From Pollutimonas sp963706785 (GTDB lineage: Bacteria; Pseudomonadota; Gammaproteobacteria; Burkholderiales; Burkholderiaceae_B): a DNA stretch of 64,000 nucleotides. Under the pieces are notes generated by a model, which searched no databases, was not told the origin of the DNA, and worked only from the letters and a program-made list of their open reading frames with translations. This document shows, one piece after another, positions 25,636-35,633 of the stretch (position 1 is the first letter of the stretch; every line of letters starts with the position of its first letter). A program made the translations under genes and the position numbers. The stretch covers positions 310,001 to 374,000 of the forward strand of contig CAVPNJ010000002.1 of the NCBI GenBank assembly GCA_963706785.1, read 5' to 3'.

Positions 25636-28564
25636 TTATTGACAAGCTTCGCATTCTTCAAACCCGTCGTCACCGGGGCGCATTGTGCAGGCGACGCCCA
25701 TCAGTTCGGCTTCGGGTAGCGCTGAGGCTTCTACTGCCATGGCTGCCACGGTGGCAGCCGAGTGGGTGCCATTCGCGACGGCGTTGAGTTCGCCACCCCG
25801 TCCGGTCGATTTTTCAGCGTTGGTCGCGCCGTTGGAACGCAGGTAGTACGTGGTCTTGAGGCCACGCAACCAAGCCAGCTTATACGTGTCGTCAAGCTTT
25901 TTGCCCGAGACGCCTGTCATGAAAATGTTCAGCGACTGCGCCTGGTCTATCCATTTCGAGCGGCGTGACGCGCACTCGACAACCCAGGTCGGATTGATTT
26001 CGAAGGCGGTGGCGTAAAGCTCGCGCAAATCGGCGGGCACGCGATCGATACGGGCAAGGCTGCCATCGAAATACTTAAGGTCGGCGACCATGACTTCGTC
26101 CCACAAATTGCGTTCTTTCAAGTCGCGCACCAGGTAGTCGTTGACGACAGTAAATTCGCCCGACAAGTTGGATTTGACATAAAGATTGCGGTAGTTGGGC
26201 TCGATGCAAGGCGACACACCAATGATGTTTGAAATAGTCGCCGTTGGAGCAATGGCCACGCAATTGGAATTTCGCATGCCGTGCTGTTTGATATGCGCGC
26301 GCAGGCTGTCCCAGTCGAGTGTGCTGCTGTCATCGACTTCGACGTAGCCACCGCGTTCTTCGCGCAACATGGCCAGGGTGTCTTGAGGCAATATGCCGCG
26401 ATCCCACAAAGAGCCTTTGAAGGTTTGATAATGGCCGCGCTCGGCAGCCAGCTTGCTGGATGCCCAATAAGCGTAATAGCAGGTCGCTTCCATCGAGCGG
26501 TCGGAGAATTCAACGGCCGCGTCCGAAGCGAATGGCACACGCATGATTTGCAGGCAGTCCTGGAAACCCATGACGCCCATGCCGACCGGACGATGAAGCA
26601 CATTCGAGTTGCGCGCCTTATCAACAGCGTAATAGTTGATGTCGATCACGTTATCGAGCATGCGCATCGCGGTGGTGATGGTGCGCTTGAGTTTGTCGTG
26701 ATCAAGCACATACTGGCCGTCGGCTTGCTGCTTAAGATGAGCGGCAAGGTTGACAGAACCCAGGTTGCAAACGGCAATTTCAGTGTCGCTGGTGTTGAGT
26801 GTGATTTCCGTGCACAGGTTTGAGCTATGGACGACACCAACGTGCTGTTGCGGCGAACGGATATTGCAGGGATCCTTGAAAGTGATCCAGGGATGGCCGG
26901 TTTCGAATAGCATGGACAGCATCTTGCGCCACAAGCGAGTTCGCCGGAACCTTTTTAAATAGCGTCAGTTCACCGCTCGCCGCCTTGGCCTCGTAACCGA
27001 CGTAGGCTTCTTCGAACGCCTTGCCATATTTGTCGTGCAGGTCGGGGACGTCGGACGGCGAAAACAATGTCCAGTCGCCGTTTTCCATGACGCGCTTCAT
27101 GAACAGATCGGGAACCCAGTTCGCGGTATTCATGTCGTGGGTACGGCGGCGCTCGTCGCCCGTGTTCTTCCGCAGTTCGAGGAATTCTTCGATGTCCAGG
27201 TGCCAGGTTTCCAGGTAGGCGCAGACAGCACCTTTGCGCTTGCCACCCTGGTTAACGGCAACGGCGGTGTCGTTGACGACCTTAAGGAAGGGCACTACAC
27301 CCTGGCTCTCGCCATTGGTGCCTTTAATATGGCTGCGCAAGGCGCGCACCGGCGTCCAGTCGTTCCCCAGACCGCCGGCATACTTCGCCAACAGGGCGTT
27401 GTCCTTGATAGCGTCGTAGATGCCTGCGAGGTCGTCCGAGACGGTCGTAAGGTAGCACGACGACAATTGCGAGTGCACGGTGCCGGAATTGAACAGCGTG
27501 GGTGTTGAGCTCATGAAGTCGAACGACGACAGAATTTCATAGAATTCGATAGCACGGGTTTCGCGGTCGGATTCGTTAAGCGCCAGACCCATGGCCACGC
27601 GCATGAAAAACACTTGCGGCAATTCGATGCGCCGGCCGCGAATGTGCAGAAAATACCGGTCATACAAGGTTTGCAGGCCCAGGTAATTGAATTGTTGATC
27701 GCGCTCTGCCTTAAGGGCATTTCCAAGTTTTGCCAAGTCAAATTGCTGGAGCTTGGCGTCAAGCAAGCCGCCTTCGATACCGGCCTTGATGAATTGTGGA
27801 AAATAGTCGGCATACCGCGTGTCCATTGCCGCTTGCGAGACCTCTTCGCCCAGCACTTCTTTGCGAATTGTGTGCAACAAAAGCCGTGCCGTTACCTGGC
27901 TGTACGAAGGGTCGTTCTCGACCATGGCACGTGCCGACAAAATGGCAGACTTGAAAACTTCGTCCACAGGAATGCCGTCGTACAAGTTTTTGACAGTTTC
28001 TTTCAGGATGGCGTCGGCATCGATCTCGTGCGGCAGGTTCTCGCCGGCTTCGGCGATAGTCGAGCGCAGACGGGCGAGATCCAGGGGACGCTTGACGCCA
28101 TTTTCGCTTACGTTCAAGGTGGCATGTTCGACAACAGGGTGAGCCGTCGCCTTAAGCGCGCGCTCTTGTGAACGCTTTTCGCGATACAGCACATAGGCAC
28201 GGGCAACGTCGTGTTCACCAGACCGCATCAATGCCAGTTCGACCTGGTCCTGGATTTCTTCAATGTGAAAGGTGCCGCCGCTTGGACGATTGCGCACCAA
28301 ACCGTTGGTGACCTGTTCAGTAAGATCTTCAACGAGTTCGCGTATGCGTGCTGACGCTGCGCCCTGACCGCCCTGGACAGCGAGAAATGCTTTGGTCATG
28401 GCGATGGCGATTTTGCCCGGCTCGAAACTGCCTACGGCCCCGTTGCGACGGATGATATGGAAACTATTCCACTGCGAGGATTCGCCCGCATTTTCGGGCG
28501 CTGCGGCGGTTGGCGTTTGATGGGCGGATTCTGACCTGGCTTCAGCGTTCTGTTGGCTTTGCAT
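25636..28564 (-). CDS. nrdA: Ribonucleotide reductase class Ia, alpha subunit, apparent frameshift near 26935
   Basis: Catalytic subunit that reduces NDPs to dNDPs. The first part has an N-terminal ATP-cone (IRRNGAVGSFEPGKIAIAMTKAF) and STPTLFNSGT. The second has SSNLCTEITL, VCNLGSVNL and, at the C-terminus, the redox pair in FEECEACQ. The first frame reads to KKVPANS and the second resumes at LWRKMLSMLFETGHPW, so one extra base at about 26935 breaks an otherwise complete protein of about 975 residues. The enzyme is normally essential, so a sequence error is likely. The start at 28564 follows AGGAG; an in-frame ATG at 28612 is less favoured. Confidence 0.93.
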
Positions 28565-28686
28565 GAATGCTCCTGGGCGTAATTGGCTTGCGGTTAACTG
28601 CGTTTTAACCACAACTTAGTGATGGTGGACTGCAAATAGCAGGTGGATAGCGGCTTTAGTTCGATAAGCCCGTATTATTGTTCGGA

Positions 28687-28735
28687 CCACTATATATTGT
28701 GGTTTTGGTTTGAGTTGGCACTAATTGTAGTAGTG
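28687..28735 (-). promoter_or_regulatory. Paired NrdR-box-like operators upstream of nrdAB
   Basis: Box 1 is CCACTATATATTGTGG (28687-28702), very close to the published NrdR consensus acaCwAtATaTwGtgt. A weaker dyad, CACTA-N7-TAGTG, is at 28719-28735. The centres are about 32-33 bp apart, matching the three-helical-turn spacing known for NrdR pairs. nrdR itself is at 51623-52084. The region 28565-28856 otherwise holds no gene. Confidence 0.75.
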
Positions 28736-28856
28736 CTTTTGAGTTGAATCAAGCGCCGAGGCACTTTATTTTTTCTGGCCTGCTGTTTCCGGCCAGAAGC
28801 TCGGGTGTGTGACTCTGCCGGGGCGCGGCATGCCCAGCGGGCAGGGCGGATGTCGC

Positions 28857-31800
28857 TTAAGCGTGCGCCCGCGAGATATTGTTCACGTCCATGACTGGTG
28901 CTTTCAGTTGTGATCGAAGCTGTGCCAATTGACGTTCGTAGTTTGCGACGTTCGCCGCTTTGATATGACCATAGCCCCGAACCAGTTGCGGAAGATCCGC
29001 CAGTTCGAGCGCTGTGGAAAAGTTGTCCACCCGGAGGTCGCCGAGCATGCTTAAAACGGCCGAGCGATATTCCTTAATCAGCCGGCGCTCCATTTTACGT
29101 TCAGCAGTATACGAAAAAATATCGAGCCACGAGCCCCGCAGCAACTTGCCCCATGCAAGAACCTTGAAAATTTTTTCGGTGCCCGGCCCGAATGTCATTT
29201 TTCTGACCGCGCCGGTGACAGGGTCGCGCCTGCCGAGCAGTGGCGGAGCAAGATGAAAACGCAGGCTGAAGTCGCCTTCGAATTTTTCGTGCAATTCTTT
29301 GTGGAAGTCGCCGTTGGTAAATAATCGAGCGACCTCATATTCGTCTTTGAAGGCCATAAGCTTGTAAAGCGATTGAGCAACCTTCACAGCGAGGCGTGGC
29401 TTGGTTCCCGCCCAAAGGGCCAACTCGGCGGCGAGTACTGCCTCTACTACGTCGGTATATTCCTGTGCGTAAGCGGCATCCTGATAGTCGGTCAGCGCTG
29501 CGCGGCACCGTTTCATAACCGTCTCCAGCGATTCAGGCATACGTATCAGCACGGCCGTTTCGACTTCCGCGGACGTGGTCAGTACCGAGGGCTGCCAGGC
29601 TGCCAAGCGCCCGACGAGAAAGGCTTGCTGGTTAAGCTCCACAGCAACGCCGTTCAGTTTTAGCGCTTGCATTATGGCTTCTTCGCTCAAAGGAATCCCA
29701 CCATGCTGCCAGGCGAAGCCCAGCATCATCATGTTGGCCAGGATACTGTCGCCAAATTGCTGTTCTGCAATGGTGTGTGCGTTCAGCAAACAGGTGTTCG
29801 CCGATCCGGCGGTTGCGCGTACGGTATCGATGAAGGGCCGGACGTCCAGGTTTATTTGAGGGTTTTGGGTGAACTCCGCTGTCGGAGCCAGATAAGTGTT
29901 CAATGCGACCACGGTTTGATCGCGCCGCAATGTCTTTAATGCTTCCTGGCTTGTTGCCGCGACGACGTCGCAAAATATCGCCACATCGGCTTGTTGTTCA
30001 TCGATCCTTACCGCTCCGGTTGGCTGACCGCTTCTCGATAATCGAATGTGGCTGATGACCGTGCCGCCTTTTTGCGCGAGGCCAGTGATGTCCAGCACTG
30101 AAGCTGCGCGGCCTTCCAAGTGAGCGGCCATCGATATAATGGCGCCCACGGTGATCACCCCCGTGCCGCCAATGCCCGCCACCAGAATATTGCAGTCGGC
30201 CGCGCTGACTCCGCTCGTAGGCGCGGGCAATTCGGACAGCTTGGCTCGAACGCGATCACGTTCAGCTTCCTTGTTTTCCGTGGTTCCCCTGCGAAGAGAG
30301 CCGCCTATAACCGATACAAAGCTCGGGCAGAATCCGTCCAGGCAGGAATAGTCCTTGTTGCAGCTAGATTGGTCGATGGCGCGCTTCCTTCCAAACGGTG
30401 TCTCGACTGGAACCAGGGACAGACAATTGGACTGTGTTCCGCAGTCGCCGCAGCCCTCACACACTGCGGTATTGATGAACAGGCGTCGCGCAGGGTCCGG
30501 TAAGGTTTTTTTCTTGCGCCGCCTGCGTTTCTCGGCTGCACAGACCTGGTCGTGGATTAGCACGGTGACGCCTTCAATCTCGCGCAACTCGCGTTGCAGG
30601 CGGTCAAGCTCATGTCGCTCGTGTACGCTGACGCCATCGGGAAGCTTGATGTCTTGGTACTTTTCGGCGTCATCGGTAGTAATTGCTACGCGTCTGACGC
30701 CTTCGCCCAACATTTGTTGGCAGATCTGGGGTACTGACAGTGTTCCGTCTACCGGCTGCCCTCCTGTCATTGCAACGGCATCATTGAACAGGATCTTGTA
30801 CGTGATGTTGGTTTTGGCAGCGACGGCTTGGCGAATGGCCAGATACCCGGAATGAAAGTAAGTACCTTCGCCCATATTCTGGAAAATGTGCGGCATGCGG
30901 ATGTAGCGAGACAAGCCTATCCAGTCGGTACCTTCCCCACCCATCTGTGTAAGGCCACTGGTATCCCGGTTCATCCAGGTAGCCATGTAGTGGCAGCCAA
31001 CGCCTGCCAAGGCTTGGCTGCCTTCGGGCACTCTGGTCGAAGTGCTATGCGGACAACCCGAACAGAAGTATGGCCGGCGGCTCAGTGTTGTCGGCCGCTC
31101 AGGTATTGCCTGCTTGAGTTCGTCGGCCGGTTCAACATCGCTTACACCGATCGTTTGCTTAAGCCAGCGCCGTAACGTGCTGGCGACTAGCGCTGGACGC
31201 AACTGCCCGGTTGCGGGAATCAGTATCTCGTTCTCCAAGTCTCGCTTGCCCGAGACAGTGGGGCGCATCGCTTGATTGAACAGCATGTCCTTAATCTGGC
31301 CTTCGATCAACGGTCCCTTTTCTTCGACAACCAGGATGTGATCCAATCCGGCAGCAAACTTCTCGAACCCTTCCGAGTCTATTGGCCAGCTCAGCCCGAT
31401 TTTGTAATGACGCAAGGGCGGCAGACCGGCTTCATGGCCATTTGCTGCCAGCATCTTCAGTGCATCCAGGGTATCAAGGTAGGCTTTGCCGGTGCTTACT
31501 ATGCCCAACTTTGCAGTTTCGGCTGCATCTACTATTCGATCCAGTGTGTGTTTGCGGGAAAAAGCATTGACCGCGAGTAGTCGAGCGGCAATCCGGTTTT
31601 CGATGCTCGGTGTAAGAAATTCGCGGGCGCTGTACTGCAGCGTGCCGTTGAAGGGATCGTTGGCGCTGCTTGAAAAATCAGGTATGGGCTTCAGCATGAA
31701 CGAGCGGCCGCTCTCCACTGTTTCCGTTACAGCTTTGAATGCCACCCAAGCGCCCGAATACCGTGACAGCGCCCAGCCCCAAAGACCGAAAAGCTCGTAT

Positions 31801-32345
31801 TCGTCGACTGACGCGGGATGCACAATGGGAATGCTCCATGCCGCCAAAGATGCCTCGCTCGCATGCGGTATAGAGGACGACGCGGCCGTGTGGTCGTCTC
31901 CCACGATAAGCAGGACTCCACCTTGCTTTGATGCGCCGGCGGCGTTGCCATGATGCAGTGCGTCGCCCGCTCGATCTACGCCGGGGCCTTTGCCATACCA
32001 CATGGCGAATACCCCATCCACGTTGCGGTCCTCACGTATTCCTGCCTGTTGCGTACCCATCACGATGGTGGCGCCAAGATCTTCATTGATGGCGGGTAGA
32101 AAGCTGATCTGCTGTTCTTTCAGCAAGCCCTCGGCTCGCCACATCGCTAAATCGACACCAGCTAGCGGCGAGCCGCGGTAACCGGTGACGAATCCTGCGG
32201 TGTTAAGGCCGTGTTCTTTGTCAGCGCGCCGCTGCGCAAGCAATATGCGTATCAAGGCCTGTGTGCCGGTCAGGAACACGCGACCCGATGTGGCGGTCAG
32301 GTTGTCGGTAAGTTGATATTGGCTGGCTATGGTGCTGGCGGACAT
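28857..32345 (-). CDS. Fused indolepyruvate ferredoxin oxidoreductase (IorA-IorB type)
   Basis: A single 1162-residue chain of the 2-oxoacid:ferredoxin oxidoreductase superfamily. The N-terminal half has the pyrimidine/TPP domains, with FCSGCPHSTSTRVPEGSQ and a TPP-binding segment near GMGGEGTDWIGL-like residues (TQMGGEGTDWIG). A Cys-rich region follows (AVCEGCGDCGTQSNC and SCNKDYSCLDGFCPS). The IorB-like gamma domain comes next (VAGIGGTGVITVGAI). Enzymes of this fused type oxidatively decarboxylate aryl or branched-chain 2-oxoacids from amino-acid breakdown to acyl-CoA. The divergent Lrp-type gene suggests amino-acid-responsive control. Confidence 0.92.
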   Translation of the reverse strand: MSASTIASQYQLTDNLTATSGRVFLTGTQALIRILLAQRRADKEHGLNTAGFVTGYRGSPLAGVDLAMWRAEGLLKEQQISFLPAINEDLGATIVMGTQQAGIREDRNVDGVFAMWYGKGPGVDRAGDALHHGNAAGASKQGGVLLIVGDDHTAASSSIPHASEASLAAWSIPIVHPASVDEYELFGLWGWALSRYSGAWVAFKAVTETVESGRSFMLKPIPDFSSSANDPFNGTLQYSAREFLTPSIENRIAARLLAVNAFSRKHTLDRIVDAAETAKLGIVSTGKAYLDTLDALKMLAANGHEAGLPPLRHYKIGLSWPIDSEGFEKFAAGLDHILVVEEKGPLIEGQIKDMLFNQAMRPTVSGKRDLENEILIPATGQLRPALVASTLRRWLKQTIGVSDVEPADELKQAIPERPTTLSRRPYFCSGCPHSTSTRVPEGSQALAGVGCHYMATWMNRDTSGLTQMGGEGTDWIGLSRYIRMPHIFQNMGEGTYFHSGYLAIRQAVAAKTNITYKILFNDAVAMTGGQPVDGTLSVPQICQQMLGEGVRRVAITTDDAEKYQDIKLPDGVSVHERHELDRLQRELREIEGVTVLIHDQVCAAEKRRRRKKKTLPDPARRLFINTAVCEGCGDCGTQSNCLSLVPVETPFGRKRAIDQSSCNKDYSCLDGFCPSFVSVIGGSLRRGTTENKEAERDRVRAKLSELPAPTSGVSAADCNILVAGIGGTGVITVGAIISMAAHLEGRAASVLDITGLAQKGGTVISHIRLSRSGQPTGAVRIDEQQADVAIFCDVVAATSQEALKTLRRDQTVVALNTYLAPTAEFTQNPQINLDVRPFIDTVRATAGSANTCLLNAHTIAEQQFGDSILANMMMLGFAWQHGGIPLSEEAIMQALKLNGVAVELNQQAFLVGRLAAWQPSVLTTSAEVETAVLIRMPESLETVMKRCRAALTDYQDAAYAQEYTDVVEAVLAAELALWAGTKPRLAVKVAQSLYKLMAFKDEYEVARLFTNGDFHKELHEKFEGDFSLRFHLAPPLLGRRDPVTGAVRKMTFGPGTEKIFKVLAWGKLLRGSWLDIFSYTAERKMERRLIKEYRSAVLSMLGDLRVDNFSTALELADLPQLVRGYGHIKAANVANYERQLAQLRSQLKAPVMDVNNISRAHA

Positions 32346-32422
32346 GGTGAACCTCCTAGCATCATGATAGACATACAGCGCAGTGTTTTTATTGCGTTGT
32401 TATCGCGTAAAATCCCTGATAA

Positions 32423-32440
32423 GCGAAATGAACGTTTCGT
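32423..32440. promoter_or_regulatory. Short dyad in the ior/lrp divergent promoter region
   Basis: GCGAAA and TTTCGT arms flank six bases, 14-31 bp upstream of the Lrp-type start, in the gap shared with the oxidoreductase gene. A Lrp-family operator is possible, by position only. Confidence 0.3.
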
Positions 32441-32453
32441 ATACAGGGCGAGT

Positions 32454-32906
32454 ATGGATAAAACCGATATAAAAATCCTGAAAGAGTTGCAGAAAGACGG
32501 GCGTTCATCGGCCCAGCAATTATCCGAAAAGGTGGGTCTGTCTACTGCGCCCGTATGGCGTCGAGTGAAGGCGCTCGAGGCCAGCGAGGTCATACAGGGC
32601 TATTACGCCCAAGTCGACCGCAATAAAGTGGGTTTGCAGGGCTGCATGTTCGCGCAAATCAGCCTGGAACGGCATTCGGCCGATATTGTCGAAAATTTCG
32701 AACGGTCAGTGCGCGATGCGCCGGAAATACTCGAATGCTATGCAGTAACGGGCGATTCCGATTTCCTGCTGAAAATTCTCGTGGCCAACCCGGAAGCCTA
32801 CGATAGATTTCTGCATCGGTTTCTGTTCAATTTGCCGGGCGTACGGCAAACCCGCACCATTGTGGCGCTACGAGAAATCAAACACGAGGTCAAGCTGCCC
32901 TTATGA
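32454..32906 (+). CDS. Lrp/AsnC family transcriptional regulator
   Basis: A 150-residue regulator with an N-terminal helix-turn-helix (MDKTDIKILKELQKDGRSSA, then QQLSEKVGLSTAPVWRRVKALE) and a C-terminal RAM (ACT-like) ligand domain with ILECYAVTGDSDFLLKILV. The start at 32454 matches the standard Lrp N-terminus; an in-frame upstream extension to 32211 is antisense to the oxidoreductase gene. It is divergent from the fused oxidoreductase and probably regulates it. Its stop abuts the stop of the convergent membrane-protein gene with no gap. Confidence 0.93.
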   Translation: MDKTDIKILKELQKDGRSSAQQLSEKVGLSTAPVWRRVKALEASEVIQGYYAQVDRNKVGLQGCMFAQISLERHSADIVENFERSVRDAPEILECYAVTGDSDFLLKILVANPEAYDRFLHRFLFNLPGVRQTRTIVALREIKHEVKLPL

Positions 32907-33347
32907 TCACCATTTAAGATAAAGCATGGTTTTGGCCAAGAGCACAATACCTACCATATGTGTGAAGACGCTGATGTGTATACGCTGCACGTAGCGGGCT
33001 TTTAGCAAGCCTTTGTTGCCCAACACCATAGCGGTAATGAAGTGGCCAAGTACGCTAAGGGCCAATACGATCTTTAGCGTCAACAGCGTACCGAAACTGC
33101 TATCGAATGGATGGGCCAGAATTGTCCGATAATGCCATGCCATACCAATGCCAGCGCCATATAGCACCAGCAGCGTCCAAGGCATGATCTGACGCGCTCG
33201 ATTGCCAATTGCCCGTTCTACCTCGCGCATGGACTCACGTCCTACGTGCTTGCGAATTCCTTCGAGGATCAATACTTCAAAAAACACCGTGCCGACAAAT
33301 ATCAATGCAGCGAATAGGTGCAGGGTGATCAAGACGGAATAGCTCAT
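32907..33347 (-). CDS. Four-helix membrane protein, CopD-like
   Basis: A 146-residue inner-membrane protein with four predicted helices: residues about 5-26, 54-72, 84-108 and 122-143. Histidines lie in or near the helices (LHLFAALIFVGTVFFE, GMAWHYRTIL, LGHFITAMV, RIHISVFTHMV), a pattern seen in CopD/DUF-type proteins that may bind haem or copper. The specific function is unknown. No copA/copC partner is nearby. Confidence 0.7.
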   Translation of the reverse strand: MSYSVLITLHLFAALIFVGTVFFEVLILEGIRKHVGRESMREVERAIGNRARQIMPWTLLVLYGAGIGMAWHYRTILAHPFDSSFGTLLTLKIVLALSVLGHFITAMVLGNKGLLKARYVQRIHISVFTHMVGIVLLAKTMLYLKW

Positions 33348-33612
33348 GAGAGGCGCGGCTCCTGGGGCATTATAAAAAAGGTCTGTCCGCGTCGTTTCTG
33401 ACGGGCACTACCGGCGACGCCACCGGTCAAGAATATTGTAGAGTCAGCACTCGGTCGCTGCCTTGCGATACATCACGGTCTTTGTAATTTTGCTGGAAAA
33501 TGCAGACGAGAGCCTGACGGATATGCGCGGCTTCGAAAAAAATTCTGTTCGTCTGAATTGTTACGAACCGGCTAAAATCGTACACGTTTGGAGTTTATAG
33601 GAAGGGCCATCT

Positions 33613-34109
33613 ATGTACGATTTTTTGCTTCGCCAGCGCACAATTTTGATCGCGGCCGCCACTACGGTGTTTGTTGCGGGTTGTGCGGCGCCAGTCTCGG
33701 CTCCTCCCAAGCCACCGGTCAAACCACAGGTGAAATGTCAAGCTGCCGCTACGGGTGAAGCCCTGACAGGGAATTGGCTGAGCGTGCGTAAGCAGAAGGG
33801 CGTGGCCGGAGAACTCCGCACGCTGTTCACGTTGCATGCGGATGGCGTAATGTCTTATACGGAACAATTAAAACGAGGCAAGAATCCCTCGCAAGGTCTA
33901 GAGGAGACCGGCTGTTGGCAGCGTAAGCAGCAAACCCTGACGCTGCAAACGCTTGATCCAACGGCGCGCCGGTCGAGGTAAACGACCCTATTTACACCAA
34001 CCGCTACACCATTGTTTCTGCTAGCAGCAATGTCATGACGCTAAAAGCTTCGGACGGAACGACGATCAGGGCCAAGCGCATGTCGCCGGGCTACCGTTTA
34101 CCGTTTTAA
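33613..34109 (+). CDS. Putative lipoprotein, apparent frameshift near 33959
   Basis: An unrecognised exported protein of about 165 residues. It has a lipoprotein signal (TTVFVAGCAAP, Cys near residue 24) followed by a single small domain, with ALTGNWLSVRKQKG and LFTLHADGVMSYTEQL suggesting a lipocalin-like or META-like beta fold. The first frame reads to QTLDP and then stops early. Dropping one base of phase after 33959 continues as NGAPVEVNDPIYTNRYTI and runs to a stop at 34107 after SPGYRLPF. The resumption is coherent and hydrophobically patterned, so one missing base is likely. Function unknown. Confidence 0.7.
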
Positions 34110-34113
34110 AGCC

Positions 34114-35524
34114 TTATACCGCCGCAAGCCGTTCCAGAACCAGATCGCGGCCTAAAATCGACAGAACCGCCCCAATGGCGGGTGTCTGCTTTTGGCCCGT
34201 CACGGCAAGGCGTAAGGGTATGCCAAGTTTCGGCATCTTTACGCCATGCTGCGCCAATATCGATTTGATCAGATCATCCAGCGCGGCGGTGGTCCAGTCA
34301 GGCAGTGCTTCAGCTTGTTTTCTAAAGTCCGATAGCAATGCGACCGCCTGTTCGTCAAGATGTTCGTCGCGCAATTCGGTACTTGCGGGGGTGTAAGATC
34401 CCGCAGAAAAGCATGGCTCCATCTGCAAGCTGATTAAGGGTTTCGGCGCGATCTTTAAGCAGCGACATGACGGCCGTCAAGTCGACCGCTTGTGGATTGC
34501 CATGTTGTTGGCGTATGCGTGGCGCCACGCGTTCGGCTAAATCCGCATCGTCGCTGTTCTTGATGTAATGGGCATTGACCCAGTTCAGCTTCTTTGGATC
34601 CCATTGCGCCGCCGATTTGCTAAGGTTTCGGGTATCGAACCATCCGACCAGTTGTTCCCTGGTAAAGATCTCGTCGTTGCCGTGGCTCCAGCCCAGCCGG
34701 GCCAGGTAATTCACCATGGCTTCGGGCAGATAGCCTTCGTTGTCGTACTCCATGACGTTGACCGCGCCATGGCGCTTGGACAGTTTCTCGCCGTCGGGGC
34801 CCAGTATCATGGGCACATGCCCGTATTCAGGCAATATGGCGCCTAGCGCGCGTAGAATATTGATTTGGCGTGGAGTGTTATTGACATGGTCGTCGCCACG
34901 AATCACATGGGTAATCCTCATGTCCCAGTCGTCGACCACCACGCAAAAATTGTACGTCGGGGTGCCGTCGGGCCGGGCGATGACCAAATCATCGAGTTCG
35001 CTATTGTCGAAGCTGATGGGTCCTTTTATCAGGTCATTCCAGCTGGTCGCTCCGTCCAAAGGATTTTTAAAGCGCACAACGGGCTTGCGGTCCGCCGGCG
35101 CGGCGGGCAGTGTTTTGCCCGGTTCCGGCCGCCAAGTGCCATCGTAGCGTGGTTTCAGTCCGACTGCGCGGGCTTTCTCGCGCATGGCTTCGACTTCGGC
35201 GGGGCTGCTGTAGCAGTAGTAGGCTGTACCATCGGTCAGCATTTGCTGGACGACCTCGCGGTAACGATCCATACGCTGCATCTGGTAAAACGGACCTTCA
35301 TCGGGTTGCATGTCGAGCCACGCCATGCTGTCTAAAATAGCCTGAACGGCTTCGGGCGTTGATCGTTCCACGTCGGTGTCTTCGATGCGCAGGACAAATG
35401 TGCCTTTGTGGTGCCGCGCGAAGGCCCATGAAAACAGGGCTGTGCGAGCGCCGCCCAAATGAAGGTAACCCGTAGGCGACGGTGCGAAACGTGTGCGGAC
35501 TGCAGAAGAAGTAGACGTGGTCAT
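34114..35524 (-). CDS. gltX: Glutamyl-tRNA synthetase, apparent frameshift near 34408
   Basis: Class I synthetase that charges tRNA-Glu. The N-terminal part has RFAPSPTGYLHLGGARTALF (HIGH-type motif), RGDDHVNNTPRQ and KLSKRHGAVNV (KMSKS-type motif). The anticodon-binding C-terminus is in another frame. The first frame reads to ADGAMLF and the second resumes at AGSYTPASTEL, consistent with one extra base near 34405-34411, next to a short A/T run. Joined length is about 469 residues, normal for GltX. The gene is essential, so this is probably a sequence error. Confidence 0.93.
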
Positions 35525-35633
35525 TTAGAGTCGTTAGGCTTTGGCATGTGCCGGTTCGGCCAGCATGCGCAGAATTGGAAGCAATGGGTCTATTTTAGAG
35601 TACACAATAATTTTCGTTTGAGACGGATACAGT

